A model generated the notes under the pieces. That model saw nothing but the letters and a program-made list of their open reading frames with translations, had not been told where the DNA came from and ran no database searches. A DNA stretch of 64,000 nucleotides from Chitinophaga cymbidii (GTDB taxonomy: Bacteria > Bacteroidota > Bacteroidia > Chitinophagales > Chitinophagaceae): contig NZ_BKAU01000002.1 in the NCBI RefSeq assembly GCF_007992715.1, positions 806,001-870,000 on the forward strand, in the 5' to 3' direction. The first letter of the stretch is position 1. The number at the start of each line of letters is the position of its first letter. The position numbers and the translations under genes are program-made. This document shows, piece by piece, positions 1-9,097 of the stretch.

Positions 1-171
1 GAAAAAAGAAGATTGACGCTGATGCGGTTGGGTAAGTGGTATGAAAGAGTGAAACGTTGCAATCCTTATTACAGTGACGCCCTGCCCACTTATAACCTGT
101 GGCCCATTCCGGCCGCCGAGATCGAAAGAAATGCAAATGGTCATCTTGAACAGAACCTGGGATATGATTGA
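1..171 (+). CDS. SusD/RagB-family outer-membrane lipoprotein, C-terminal end only
   Basis: Reading frame 1 is open from the first base to a TGA at 169-171 and encodes the last 56 residues of a protein. The residues KWYERVKRCNPYY are followed by YNLWPIPAAEIERN and then LEQNLGYD at the stop. This is the usual ending of SusD/RagB proteins, in which a W-P-I-P-x-x-E-I stretch and a final N-x-G-Y close the fold. SusD proteins cap the SusC porin and bind glycans at the cell surface. The rest of the gene, and presumably its susC, lie left of the window. The stop overlaps the probable start of the GH115-like gene, so the two should be co-transcribed. The family call rests on the C-terminus alone. Confidence 0.85.
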   Translation, partial: EKRRLTLMRLGKWYERVKRCNPYYSDALPTYNLWPIPAAEIERNANGHLEQNLGYD

Positions 172-2233
172 TATGTTGAGAAGAGCATGGACGTTTTTCC
201 TTTTTCTCGGCCTGCTGTGGTGTAATGCTTCCTGCATGAAAGCCGCCGCTATAACGCTGCATGGAAATACGCCGATCTATACGTCGGCAAAACCCGGAGA
301 GCCGCTGTATAAAGCCGTGCTGGCTTTACAGCGCGATATGGAGAAAATATTGGGAGGGCAGCATACGATCCGGCCCCTGACCGAAATGGACAGGGCCGGC
401 ATCGTTGTGCTCAATTCCCTGACAGATAGCCTGCTGGCGCCGCTTGCAGGATGGGAAGCGCACCGGCTGTACACCGCAACGGTGGCGCAACACCCGCAGG
501 TGATCCTGCAAGGCGCGGATATGAGGGGAACCATTTATGCCATTTATACCTTTTCGGAAAGGGTGCTGGGCGTGCCGCCGCTGTGGTATTTTTCCGGATG
601 GCAACCCGCAGCACGCAATGATATCCGCGTACCTGCTTCGTTCTCCGTCAATTGCCCTTCGCCTTCCGTGAAATACCGCGCCTGGTTTCCCAATGATACC
701 GACTTGTTCGCGCCCTGGCGCAAAGCGTCCCGCGACAATTCCGAACTGTGGCTGGAAACAGCGCTGCGCCTGAAGCTGAATACCATCGAGTGGTTCGACG
801 GCGAACGCGATTACGGCAAGCCCTACAGCATTTCCCCGACCACCCGCCTGATCAGCGATTATGGCCTGCTGAACACCACCCATCACCACAGTCCGCTGAA
901 CGCAACATTTTCAGGCTGGAATGACTACTGGCGCAAAACGCGGGATACCGTTCCACCGGAGCTGTCACTCGCCAACGAAAAATACCTGGAAGAATTCTGG
1001 CGCTATAATGTAGAATGCATCGTCCGGAACAAGATACCCATGCTGTGGGTGATCGGGTTCCGCGGAAACGGGGATCATCCGTTCTGGTTCACGTTCAATG
1101 ACGCGCCGTCGTCCATGAAAGAGCGGGGAGCGGTCATCAGCCGCATGATGGCCCGGCAGCGGGAGATCGTGCTGGAAGTGACCGGCGATCCTGCCACACA
1201 GTTCCGCACCATCTTCTACGATGAGCTGTCCGACCTGCTGGCGGAAGGATACATTCATCCACCGGCGGATACTTCGTTTATCTGGACGTACGTTGCGGCA
1301 AGAAGAGATCATTATCCAAATGAAGATATCCGGCAGCTGGACAAAAGCCGGAATTTCCATCTCGGTTATTATTTTAACTACCAGTTCACCTCCACCGGCA
1401 GTCACCTGGCGGCAGGCGAGGGACCCTGGAAAATGGAGAAGAACTATCGGTATGTGGCCGGCAAAACCAACCGTCCGCTTGCGTTTTCAGTCGTGAATGC
1501 CGGTAACCTGCGCGAGTTCGTTATGGAGCTTTCCGCCAACGCCGCCATGATGTGGGATTTTTCATCCTACCGCTCCGATGCTTTCCTGGAAGATTTTTGC
1601 CGCCAGTATTTCGGTAAACGTCACGCTCCTAAAGCAGCCCGTTTGTACAAAGCTTACTATCACGCATACTGGAACCAACGCCGCCCGGAACTGGAAGGCT
1701 TTGACCGCCAGTTCGTGTTCCAGGACCTGCGTTACCGCCGTGCGATCTTTGAGCTGGCCAAAGCATTTAACAATGATTTCGATCCCAACCCGCTAACAGA
1801 CATTCCTGCTGAACAGGTAAAAGGCCGGACTTACCGGATCATTCCCGAAGACAATAACGCCGCCACCCAGGTAGACGCCGTCATCACGGGCACTACAAAA
1901 TCGGCAGCGGCATTCCGCGCGGTGGCAAATGCTGCGGATGTTTTATATAGACGGATGGACGCGGATAAAAGAATGTTCTTCAGCGATAATCTGCGGCAGC
2001 CTGCGCAGTACATGTACTATCTCAATGAAAGCCTTTTGCTGTTATGCAAGGCATACAAAAGTCATGACGCCGCGCTGGTGGAGCAATCTGTGGCGGCGTT
2101 GCAGCATGCTGAAAAGGCGCTGCATGTAACGGCGCACGGGCGGTTTTTGGATTGGTATGATGGGGACAGGGTGTTTGGGTTTAAGGGTTTGTATAAGGCG
2201 TTGGGAAGTATCAGAGCAGGAAAAACCCCATAA
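164..2233 (+). CDS. GH115-like xylan alpha-1,2-glucuronidase, short divergent form
   Basis: About 689 residues from the ATG at 164; ATG 173 is equally possible. A GTG-initiated frame from 74 is unlikely because that DNA encodes the end of SusD. A hydrophobic segment near residues 7-24 is a signal peptide or lipoprotein leader. GH115 landmarks occur in order: DMRGTIYAIYTFSE, PSVKYRAWFPND, GFRGNGDHPF, a YDEL segment, and NAGNLREF followed by MMWD. GH115 enzymes release 4-O-methyl-glucuronic acid from glucuronoxylan. The protein stops after the helical domain and appears to lack the beta-sandwich C-terminal domain of most GH115 enzymes, which usually exceed 800 residues. The canonical NDE motif reads NDTD, so substrate or activity may differ. 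Its start overlaps the susD stop. Confidence 0.75.
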   Translation: MIDMLRRAWTFFLFLGLLWCNASCMKAAAITLHGNTPIYTSAKPGEPLYKAVLALQRDMEKILGGQHTIRPLTEMDRAGIVVLNSLTDSLLAPLAGWEAHRLYTATVAQHPQVILQGADMRGTIYAIYTFSERVLGVPPLWYFSGWQPAARNDIRVPASFSVNCPSPSVKYRAWFPNDTDLFAPWRKASRDNSELWLETALRLKLNTIEWFDGERDYGKPYSISPTTRLISDYGLLNTTHHHSPLNATFSGWNDYWRKTRDTVPPELSLANEKYLEEFWRYNVECIVRNKIPMLWVIGFRGNGDHPFWFTFNDAPSSMKERGAVISRMMARQREIVLEVTGDPATQFRTIFYDELSDLLAEGYIHPPADTSFIWTYVAARRDHYPNEDIRQLDKSRNFHLGYYFNYQFTSTGSHLAAGEGPWKMEKNYRYVAGKTNRPLAFSVVNAGNLREFVMELSANAAMMWDFSSYRSDAFLEDFCRQYFGKRHAPKAARLYKAYYHAYWNQRRPELEGFDRQFVFQDLRYRRAIFELAKAFNNDFDPNPLTDIPAEQVKGRTYRIIPEDNNAATQVDAVITGTTKSAAAFRAVANAADVLYRRMDADKRMFFSDNLRQPAQYMYYLNESLLLLCKAYKSHDAALVEQSVAALQHAEKALHVTAHGRFLDWYDGDRVFGFKGLYKALGSIRAGKTP

Positions 2234-2254
2234 AGGAAATAAACAAACATAAGG

Positions 2255-2292
2255 AAGAAGTCACTTTGCAAAAGGGTGGCTTCTTTTTTTAT
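2255..2292 (+). terminator. Rho-independent terminator after the GH115-like gene
   Basis: A 10-bp stem (2255-2264 with 2276-2285, one G-T wobble) surrounds an 11-nt loop and is followed directly by a T-run. It lies 22 bp past the GH115-like stop codon. Confidence 0.75.
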
Positions 2293-2450
2293 TTGGAAAT
2301 AATAACATCGCAAATGAGTTTTGGCGATGTTATCTGAATTTGCTAATATCGTTTTTCGTTGCCCCTTCCCGATATATAAATTATTGTTCTGGTTGCAATC
2401 GCTTCCGGATGACCTTATTGTTTGAATATCTCAATTATAACCCGACATTA

Positions 2451-3134
2451 ATGAGTTATATCGATACACTTGCGTCATGGTTTACAGATCATAGACGTAC
2501 GTTGCCGCAAAGGATGGCGGTGATACTGGTTATCTTATTGGCCGTTTATACAACGAATGATATTCTCGGTTTTTCTTATTACTACCGGATGAACAGAAAA
2601 GTAGAGTTACTGGATAGATTAACGAAGATCATTACAAACGAAAAAACTGATTCTGCCGGACGGGCAGAAGCCTTTTCCATGAGAAATAGAATTGCATTCA
2701 AAGAGCCTTCCTATTTCAATTTGTTCAGCTTTTTGGGGAGGTTGTTAGGAGGAGGGCCAAAATCGGCAAACAGTACGGCTACACCACCTATTATAACTAA
2801 TACTACAAATATTGCGGCAAATGTTTCCATGAGAAATGAATTTTTATTTTTTATTGCTTCAAGCGGGCTTTTTGCAATTGTAGGAATAATTTTAATTCCG
2901 ATGATCCTTCTTTCAAACAGGAGGGACACAATTCCACAAAGAGCCGCTACCGCTATCTTAATCACTTTAGCCTTTGCCTTTATTACCTTCTCGATGTACG
3001 CGCTGATGGACCTGATACCGAAGATCTTAAAAAACTGGGCCTACAACTATATGCTGAATGCCATTTTTCAAATTGGATCTATTGCTCTTATGATAATACT
3101 TGCAAAGCGAAGTAATAAATTTAAGACGATGTAA
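2451..3134 (+). CDS. Hypothetical protein with four predicted membrane segments
   Basis: I do not recognise a family. The first good ATG (2451) gives 227 residues; the upstream TTG-started extension has no signal-like features and is less convincing. Hydrophobic segments lie near residues 22-42, 128-152, 160-185 and 196-219, with a polar loop of roughly 80 residues after the first that contains a Gly-rich and an Asn/Thr-rich stretch. The gene is visibly more AT-rich than its neighbours, with many AT-ending codons, which suggests recent acquisition or relaxed selection. It stands alone between a terminator on its left and the end of a minus-strand operon on its right. Confidence 0.6.
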   Translation: MSYIDTLASWFTDHRRTLPQRMAVILVILLAVYTTNDILGFSYYYRMNRKVELLDRLTKIITNEKTDSAGRAEAFSMRNRIAFKEPSYFNLFSFLGRLLGGGPKSANSTATPPIITNTTNIAANVSMRNEFLFFIASSGLFAIVGIILIPMILLSNRRDTIPQRAATAILITLAFAFITFSMYALMDLIPKILKNWAYNYMLNAIFQIGSIALMIILAKRSNKFKTM

Positions 3135-3180
3135 ATGTATGCAAATATTCGTTACAACTTGTGTGATAATCGTACTGTCA

Positions 3181-5916
3181 TTACAACAACGTTTTTAACT
3201 CTTCAGAGCTGATCATTTTTTCCGGATGAAATTTTTCCGATTCCATATACCGCAAAATACTCGCATAAAGCTGGCGCGCTTCCGGCTGGCCGGAGATGGC
3301 GCGGAGGTTGGCCATACAAACGAGCAGGCTGCCCCTGCCCACTTTGAACTCGAATATCATTCCGAGCTTATGGTTTCTGTCGATGTTATCGACCACCTGC
3401 ACGATAGGGCGGTAGTCCTTATCCGTTTTATCGAGGATCAGGGGGCGGGTATTTTTGGTGATAGACCACCATTGCCAGTTGGTATGGAAGTCTGTAGGAA
3501 AGCTGGAAAACAGCGGATGTTTGGGATTGGTGAGAATGCCGAGCGTGCCGGCGGACACCGGCCTTTTGCTTCTTTCCGCGCCATTTTTGAAAACGAGCCA
3601 GTTCCAGAATTCGGAGATGAACTGCGGCGATACTGATTTGCTTTTCACAGCATCGTGATCGGGGAACAGCAGCACTTTACCGCCTTTGTTCAATGTTTCA
3701 ATAGTATTATCATCGAGTGCGGTAGCGATCTTTACGGATGAGGAAACAGTATCTGCATTCGCGGGATAGACCCATAGCGGATATTCCGCGGAGTAGCCGG
3801 TGCCGGGCATTTTCAGTTGCACCAGCAGTTTTGTGGACCGGGGGATGCCTTGCAGCGGGAACAGGACATTGCCTTTTCCGGCAGATAATTCCTGCTTCGT
3901 TGAGGCGTTGATGATATGCCAGCTGATGTGTTTGTCTGTAAGTTGCTGTGGACTGTAGTTTATGAGCTGCACGTCCGCCGTGAAGGTTTCGTTGTTCGTC
4001 CATGTGTATTTGTCCATCAGCAGTTGCAGGACCACATCGTTGTTGAAACGGCGGAATGCCTCGGGAGCGATCAATCCCTTGCTTTCCATAAAAACGTTGA
4101 GCAAGCCCACCAGCGCGGTGCCCTGTCCCGGGAAATCCTGCAGGTCCAGCAGCTGGAACCCCGCCATTCCGGGTGTTCTGAACACCATTTCTATTTCTTC
4201 GCGGTACAGCAGCGCCGTCAGTTTCCCGGAGGCTTTCATGAAATCCATCGCCTGATCTCCCATACCGGCATCCTGCAAGCGCTTTCTGAATATTTCAAAG
4301 TTCAGCGGGCGTAGTACGCCGGTATATTGGGGAATTTCGCTGTAATCGGGATATACCTGGTATTGCCCGGTTTCGTGGCCGATGACGGGCAGTTGCACGC
4401 CTTTCAGGGCGGATGAAAAATTGCGGCGGGTGGAGGGGGGCATGGTGTTGAGAATGCCGTTGCTGCTGTCTTCCGTGGTAGCAAAAGAGCCTCTTACATC
4501 ATACTCCCTGCCGGGTGTTTCTTTCCCTGTGCGCATGGTCACCCAGAAATCGTCGGTGGCGCCGGGCTTCGGATCTGCGAAGAAGGCGTTGGTGCCGATT
4601 GCGTACAACGGCCGCCCGTCATGCGCGCGTAGGTCGCGTACCATTTTCTCGTGGATTGGTCTTTCGCCTTCCAGCTCGTTGCCGAGCGTGAACATCACAA
4701 AAGAAGGATGGTTGCCGTAGGCGTCCAGGATCGCTTTGCCTTCGCGGAACTGGAAACCGGTGTGGAAAGTGTCTTTGCTGGTGAAGCTGGCCCAGTTCGG
4801 CAGCTCGCATTGGATATAGATGCCTTCGTGGTCGGCGGCTTCAAAAGCGGCCTCCGGTGGCGTGTACGAATGAAAACGGTAATGATTGATGCCGTATGTT
4901 TTGGCGATCCGGTACAGTCGGCGCCATGCGGCGGTGTCTGTGGACGGGTATCCTGTCAACGGAAAAATGCATCCGTCATTTTTTCCGCGGAGGAAGGTGA
5001 TAGTATTGTTGATGGTGAATCGGGTGCCGGAGGGTTTAAACTCCCGCAGGCCGCAGGAGGCGGACCGGCTGTCGATGATACGTTTTTTGTTCAGCAGATC
5101 AATTTTCAGTTCGTAAACTACCGGCGTGTATTCGCTCCACAACTGCGCTTTGTTGCCAAGTGGACAAACAAGCTGCAACACCGTATCACGGCTTTTGAGC
5201 TGAACGTTCAACCGGACTGACCGTTGCAGCGCAGGAACCTGTAAGGCGACCGTTATTTTTTGGGTGGATGGATGATGGTTTTTTAAATGAAGCTGCACAT
5301 GGGCAGTTTTGTTTGTAACATCCGGTGTGATGCGTATCCCGGCTATTTGCAGGGGATTCGCCGCTTCGAGGTACATTTTCCCGATGATGCCGTTCCAGTT
5401 GGTTTGCGTATGCTCGCTCAATGCATGGGAGCCACCGACGGACACCAGCTTCGGGGAGTTGTCCACCATCACCGTGATTCTGTGTTTGCCGGGTGTCAGC
5501 TTTTCACCGAGGTCATAGGTTTGCGGGGCGGAAAGCAATGTGCTTCGCCCGATGTGCTGATCGTCGATCCATACCTGCGTTACTTTCGTCCGTTCGAGGA
5601 ACAGCTTGGTACGCTTGCCCGCCCAGGATGCGGGGATGTTTACTTCCTGCTGATACCATGCGGCGCCAATGTATTTGAATGTCTGGTTCAGGCCGGATGT
5701 AGAAGGTTGCTGTACAAATACGCCTTTTTTATTTTCTTCCAGCGAGCCGGGTAGTTGCACGGTTTCCGAAAAGCTGCTGTCCTGCCAGTTATGTAAAAGT
5801 CCTTTCCCCGCGCTATCCAGCCGGAGGCTCCAGGCGCCGGCCAATGATAGTTGTTCTCTTTGCGCGGCCGCCTGCAGGCAAACGAACAGACAACCGATGA
5901 TCAATCTTGTTTTCAT
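3181..5916 (-). CDS. Glycoside hydrolase family 2 protein (beta-galactosidase/beta-glucuronidase type)
   Basis: 911 residues with a cleavable signal peptide (residues 1-19). The N-terminal jelly-roll sugar-binding domain is followed by an immunoglobulin-like domain and a TIM barrel. The acid/base Glu is E414 in FTLGNELEG and the probable nucleophile is E515 in IGHETGQ, about 100 residues later as expected for GH2. About 300 further residues form C-terminal beta domains. It is the last gene of the minus-strand operon and its start overlaps the stop of the PL8 gene by 4 bp, suggesting translational coupling. The exact exo-glycosidase specificity (galactoside, glucuronide or galacturonide) cannot be read from the sequence; the lyase and unsaturated uronyl hydrolase next to it favour a uronic-acid polymer. 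Confidence 0.85.
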   Translation of the reverse strand: MKTRLIIGCLFVCLQAAAQREQLSLAGAWSLRLDSAGKGLLHNWQDSSFSETVQLPGSLEENKKGVFVQQPSTSGLNQTFKYIGAAWYQQEVNIPASWAGKRTKLFLERTKVTQVWIDDQHIGRSTLLSAPQTYDLGEKLTPGKHRITVMVDNSPKLVSVGGSHALSEHTQTNWNGIIGKMYLEAANPLQIAGIRITPDVTNKTAHVQLHLKNHHPSTQKITVALQVPALQRSVRLNVQLKSRDTVLQLVCPLGNKAQLWSEYTPVVYELKIDLLNKKRIIDSRSASCGLREFKPSGTRFTINNTITFLRGKNDGCIFPLTGYPSTDTAAWRRLYRIAKTYGINHYRFHSYTPPEAAFEAADHEGIYIQCELPNWASFTSKDTFHTGFQFREGKAILDAYGNHPSFVMFTLGNELEGERPIHEKMVRDLRAHDGRPLYAIGTNAFFADPKPGATDDFWVTMRTGKETPGREYDVRGSFATTEDSSNGILNTMPPSTRRNFSSALKGVQLPVIGHETGQYQVYPDYSEIPQYTGVLRPLNFEIFRKRLQDAGMGDQAMDFMKASGKLTALLYREEIEMVFRTPGMAGFQLLDLQDFPGQGTALVGLLNVFMESKGLIAPEAFRRFNNDVVLQLLMDKYTWTNNETFTADVQLINYSPQQLTDKHISWHIINASTKQELSAGKGNVLFPLQGIPRSTKLLVQLKMPGTGYSAEYPLWVYPANADTVSSSVKIATALDDNTIETLNKGGKVLLFPDHDAVKSKSVSPQFISEFWNWLVFKNGAERSKRPVSAGTLGILTNPKHPLFSSFPTDFHTNWQWWSITKNTRPLILDKTDKDYRPIVQVVDNIDRNHKLGMIFEFKVGRGSLLVCMANLRAISGQPEARQLYASILRYMESEKFHPEKMISSEELKTLL

Positions 5917-7877
5917 TTTCTAACGATGGTTGTTCCGTCCGCCGGTAAGGTCAGACGGAATGTTTCATGACCGGTCTTTATATTCACGGTAATGCCCTTA
6001 TGTGTAGGGTCGCTCGCATACAGCATGCCATCTTTCAGCATCACAAGGCAGGGCTGGTCCGCTTCTACATATCCTTTTACGGCGCCGGCTGCATAAAAAG
6101 CGATCATCAGCGCACCGTCATCAAACCGTACGGCCTGGCAATCCCGGTCATTCCGCAATACCTTCCAGGCCGGATGATCGGCAAGCGCCGCAGCCTGTGC
6201 CGGTGTTTCGCATAATGCCAACGCATATCCGGTGGCGGGCCGGTCGTGGATCATGACGGGTGTAAATATCTTTTCTGTTAATTGCTGCGGAGTTTCGGAG
6301 GCGTTGATGGTCGTCCAGTTGCCGGTCACCTTTTCCAGGCGGATGTTGAAAGAAACCGGTTGCAGCGGGATGTAGGCAAATCCCGCGTGATGTATCCATT
6401 TCAGGTGCAGGAAAGCATGCCTGCCGGCTTTCAGCACATTGCCGGGGCGGTTGACCGTTACATCGCCCTGCCAGCGGCACTGGTCAAGCGCCGTCCATGC
6501 GTCTTTCCCTTGCAGGTCCGCGATCAGGGCGATCACCACATCATGATGACAAGCCCAGAACTTGCGGGAGGAAAGTGTTTGTGTTGCGGTTGAGTCTTTC
6601 AGCACATAATCCATCGCCGACAAGCCGGACCGTTCATCCCCCGCACTTCCCACAAACGGTTTCCGCTCAATCTGGTGCGCGCCTTTGAACATCGTTACGC
6701 CGGGCAGGGCCGTCCAGTCCCACAACGGCAACAAGTCCGTGTATTCGTTACCGTTCCTGATCAGGTATGCGTCGCCGCTGTGCAACAGCTTGCCTTTGAG
6801 GTTTTCCTTGTTGATGGATTCCGTTGTATACGTTCGTGCGGAAATTGTTTTCAGGAAAAAGCTGAATCCGGGGCGGTGGAAAGCGGCGAAATCGGAATAC
6901 GGATAATAACGGAAGCCGGTCAGCTGCGCTTTTCCGTTCTCCACTTTTTCCATCTCCCGGAAGGCGGCTGCTTTATCCGGCCGCAATTCCATCATGAAGG
7001 GAATGAGCGTGCGCAGGTCCGCGCTTTTCAGCTCGCCTTTCCGCGAAGCGGAGCGGTCCATCGTTCCGGGCACGGTATATATTCCTCTTGCCATCCACTG
7101 CCAGCCTTTCAGCACGAAATCGGCCAGTACATCCAGTTGCGGATCGGGGAATGCCCACGCCGTTCCCCGGCATTGCCACGCGATCCGCATGCTTTCCGTG
7201 ACGAAGGCTTTACCATATTGATACATCTGTAAACGCTTGCCATGCTGGTGAAAGCTGTAATCCGGCTGCACGCCTTCCCCGGTGGTGATGGCGATCTCTT
7301 TCACCATCCAGTCGCGGCAGCGTTTGATCAGTGCTTCATCGCCGGTCAATGCACCGTAGTGCATGCCCAGGTCCGCGCACCAGATCAGGTTGCCTCCAAC
7401 GAAATCTTCGCGGATGAGGAATTGATCCAGTATTTCGAGGGACAGCCGCAGGCGGTCGGGGGAAAGCTGATCGCGGAGCAGCAGGATGATATCGCGCATC
7501 TGCCTGGGCACACCTATTTCGTTGTGCCACCAGTTTGCACTTTGGTAGCGGTGTTGCAGCCAGTGGTCCAGCGCGCTGTTGATCTGCCGCCACAACTTTT
7601 GATCGTGATAGGAGGGTGATGCGGGATGGGCCCAGTCCAGCGCCATTTGCCGGATTCTGACGAGGTGGCTGGAGATTTTCCATCCGGCCAGGTCTTTATT
7701 TTCGTAGTTGATGTCCGGCCACTGCCCGTTGGCATTGAGCGTGGCGGCCCAACTCGTTTCAAGCAGCGGTTCCGTGCGGAGCAGGTAGGCCTTGTAGCGG
7801 TTCAGCAGGGTGTCCGCCTGGCCGTGCGCGGAGAGCAGCAGGAAGAACTGTAAACATAAAAGCGTTGCGATCCTCAT
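5913..7877 (-). CDS. Polysaccharide lyase family 8 (hyaluronate/chondroitin/xanthan lyase family)
   Basis: 654 residues with a signal peptide (about 1-19). PL8 enzymes cleave uronic-acid-containing polysaccharides by beta-elimination and leave a 4,5-unsaturated uronic acid. Visible landmarks are NWWHNEIG (Asn 119), then the catalytic His 212 in the FHQHG segment and Tyr 221 nine residues later, the same spacing as in characterised chondroitin AC lyases. Arg 275 and Arg 279 in DRSASR match the conserved arginine pair. The alpha/alpha toroid is followed by beta domains with the usual order. It lies between a GH88 and a GH2 gene, which would process its unsaturated products. Whether the substrate is hyaluronan, chondroitin, xanthan or a plant or fungal glucuronan-type polymer is open. 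Confidence 0.88.
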   Translation of the reverse strand: MRIATLLCLQFFLLLSAHGQADTLLNRYKAYLLRTEPLLETSWAATLNANGQWPDINYENKDLAGWKISSHLVRIRQMALDWAHPASPSYHDQKLWRQINSALDHWLQHRYQSANWWHNEIGVPRQMRDIILLLRDQLSPDRLRLSLEILDQFLIREDFVGGNLIWCADLGMHYGALTGDEALIKRCRDWMVKEIAITTGEGVQPDYSFHQHGKRLQMYQYGKAFVTESMRIAWQCRGTAWAFPDPQLDVLADFVLKGWQWMARGIYTVPGTMDRSASRKGELKSADLRTLIPFMMELRPDKAAAFREMEKVENGKAQLTGFRYYPYSDFAAFHRPGFSFFLKTISARTYTTESINKENLKGKLLHSGDAYLIRNGNEYTDLLPLWDWTALPGVTMFKGAHQIERKPFVGSAGDERSGLSAMDYVLKDSTATQTLSSRKFWACHHDVVIALIADLQGKDAWTALDQCRWQGDVTVNRPGNVLKAGRHAFLHLKWIHHAGFAYIPLQPVSFNIRLEKVTGNWTTINASETPQQLTEKIFTPVMIHDRPATGYALALCETPAQAAALADHPAWKVLRNDRDCQAVRFDDGALMIAFYAAGAVKGYVEADQPCLVMLKDGMLYASDPTHKGITVNIKTGHETFRLTLPADGTTIVRK

Positions 7878-7885
7878 CCGTCCGT

Positions 7886-9085
7886 TTATTTTTTAAGCGC
7901 GCGATACCGCATCAGTGCTTCGGTGTAATAATAATCCGCGTAGCTGAGCGGTACGTCCACTTCCACGTTCCCTGGCACGCCGCCGGAGCTGTGCATCAAC
8001 AGGAAGCCGCCGTTTTCACCTACCTTTGCGCTGTATCGCGGGGAGGATAAGGATTGCAGCATGGCTTCGGCGGTATTGAGATATTCTTTGCCTTTTTTAC
8101 CACCTACGTACCCGGACAGCTCGATGAGCGCCGAAGCAGTGATGGCCGCGGCGGATGCGTCGCGCGGCACAGGGTTGTAGCGCGCCGGATCGAAGTTCCA
8201 CAAAGGCGTATACCCGGGCTGACCCACGTTGAAATCCCAATAAGGTATTTTGTCCGCCGGCAGGTTCGGATGATGGATGAAGAAGTCGGCCATCTTCTGC
8301 GCTACCCGCAGGTATTTTTTATCTTTTGTTTCGCGGTAAACCATCGTGAAACCGTAGATGCCCCAGGCTTGCCCGCGCGACCAGGCAGAATTGTCGGAGA
8401 AGCCTTGCTGGGTTTCCTTGCTGAGGGGCTTGCCGGTTTCTGGATCATAGTTCACCACGTGATAGCAGCTATAATCCGGCCGCAGGTGGTTTTTTATCGT
8501 TGTATTGGCGTGTGTGACGGCGATGTTTTTGAAGGAAGGGTCGCCGGTGACGCGCGAAGCGAAGAAAAGCAGTTCGAGGTTCATCATATTGTCGATGATC
8601 ACCGGGAATTCGAGCATCCTTTTGCCGTCCAGCGATTTCACGCGGTCCCATGACTTGATGCATGCGGTTTTGGGGTAGAACCTGGTGGCGAGGGACTTTG
8701 CCGACTGTACCAGGATGTCTTTTGTATGTTCGTCGGGCTTCAGCCGGTAAGCATTCCCGAAGCTGCAATACATCATGAAGCCCAGGTCGTGGTTCGCTGT
8801 AACGGTCTGTAGTTTCTCCATGATCGCGAGTTTCTTCGCCGCTTCATTCCAGAGCGCGGTGTCGCCGGAAAATTCGTACAGGTACAGCAGCGTACCGGGA
8901 TAGAAACCGCTGATCCAGCCGTAGGGGCTCGTGGAAAGCAGCTGTCCTTTTTCATACGTCCTCGGCAGCTGATCCGGCGGAACATGCTGCATCAGATATT
9001 TATATTGCTGCACAGATTGCTGTAAATGCTGGTCCGTATTCAACCATCCTGCCAAAAAAAGAAACAGGGAAACAATACCTTTCAT
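7886..9085 (-). CDS. GH88 unsaturated glucuronyl hydrolase
   Basis: 399 residues with a short N-terminal hydrophobic leader. GH88 enzymes hydrate and remove the 4,5-unsaturated uronic acid from the non-reducing end of oligosaccharides made by lyases. The two catalytic aspartates are visible as D100 in ANHDLGF and D165 in VIIDNMMN, spaced as in the Bacillus enzyme. The WSRGQAWGIYGF segment is also typical. The gene sits 8 bp upstream of the PL8 lyase, whose products it should accept, and 12 bp downstream of a GH2 gene. Confidence 0.9.
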   Translation of the reverse strand: MKGIVSLFLFLAGWLNTDQHLQQSVQQYKYLMQHVPPDQLPRTYEKGQLLSTSPYGWISGFYPGTLLYLYEFSGDTALWNEAAKKLAIMEKLQTVTANHDLGFMMYCSFGNAYRLKPDEHTKDILVQSAKSLATRFYPKTACIKSWDRVKSLDGKRMLEFPVIIDNMMNLELLFFASRVTGDPSFKNIAVTHANTTIKNHLRPDYSCYHVVNYDPETGKPLSKETQQGFSDNSAWSRGQAWGIYGFTMVYRETKDKKYLRVAQKMADFFIHHPNLPADKIPYWDFNVGQPGYTPLWNFDPARYNPVPRDASAAAITASALIELSGYVGGKKGKEYLNTAEAMLQSLSSPRYSAKVGENGGFLLMHSSGGVPGNVEVDVPLSYADYYYTEALMRYRALKK

Positions 9086-9097
9086 ATATCGCTATTT

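Noticed and set aside
74..163. Longer GTG start of the GH115-like protein at 74
   Set aside because: The same DNA clearly encodes the conserved C-terminus of SusD in another frame, and the added residues would precede the signal peptide.
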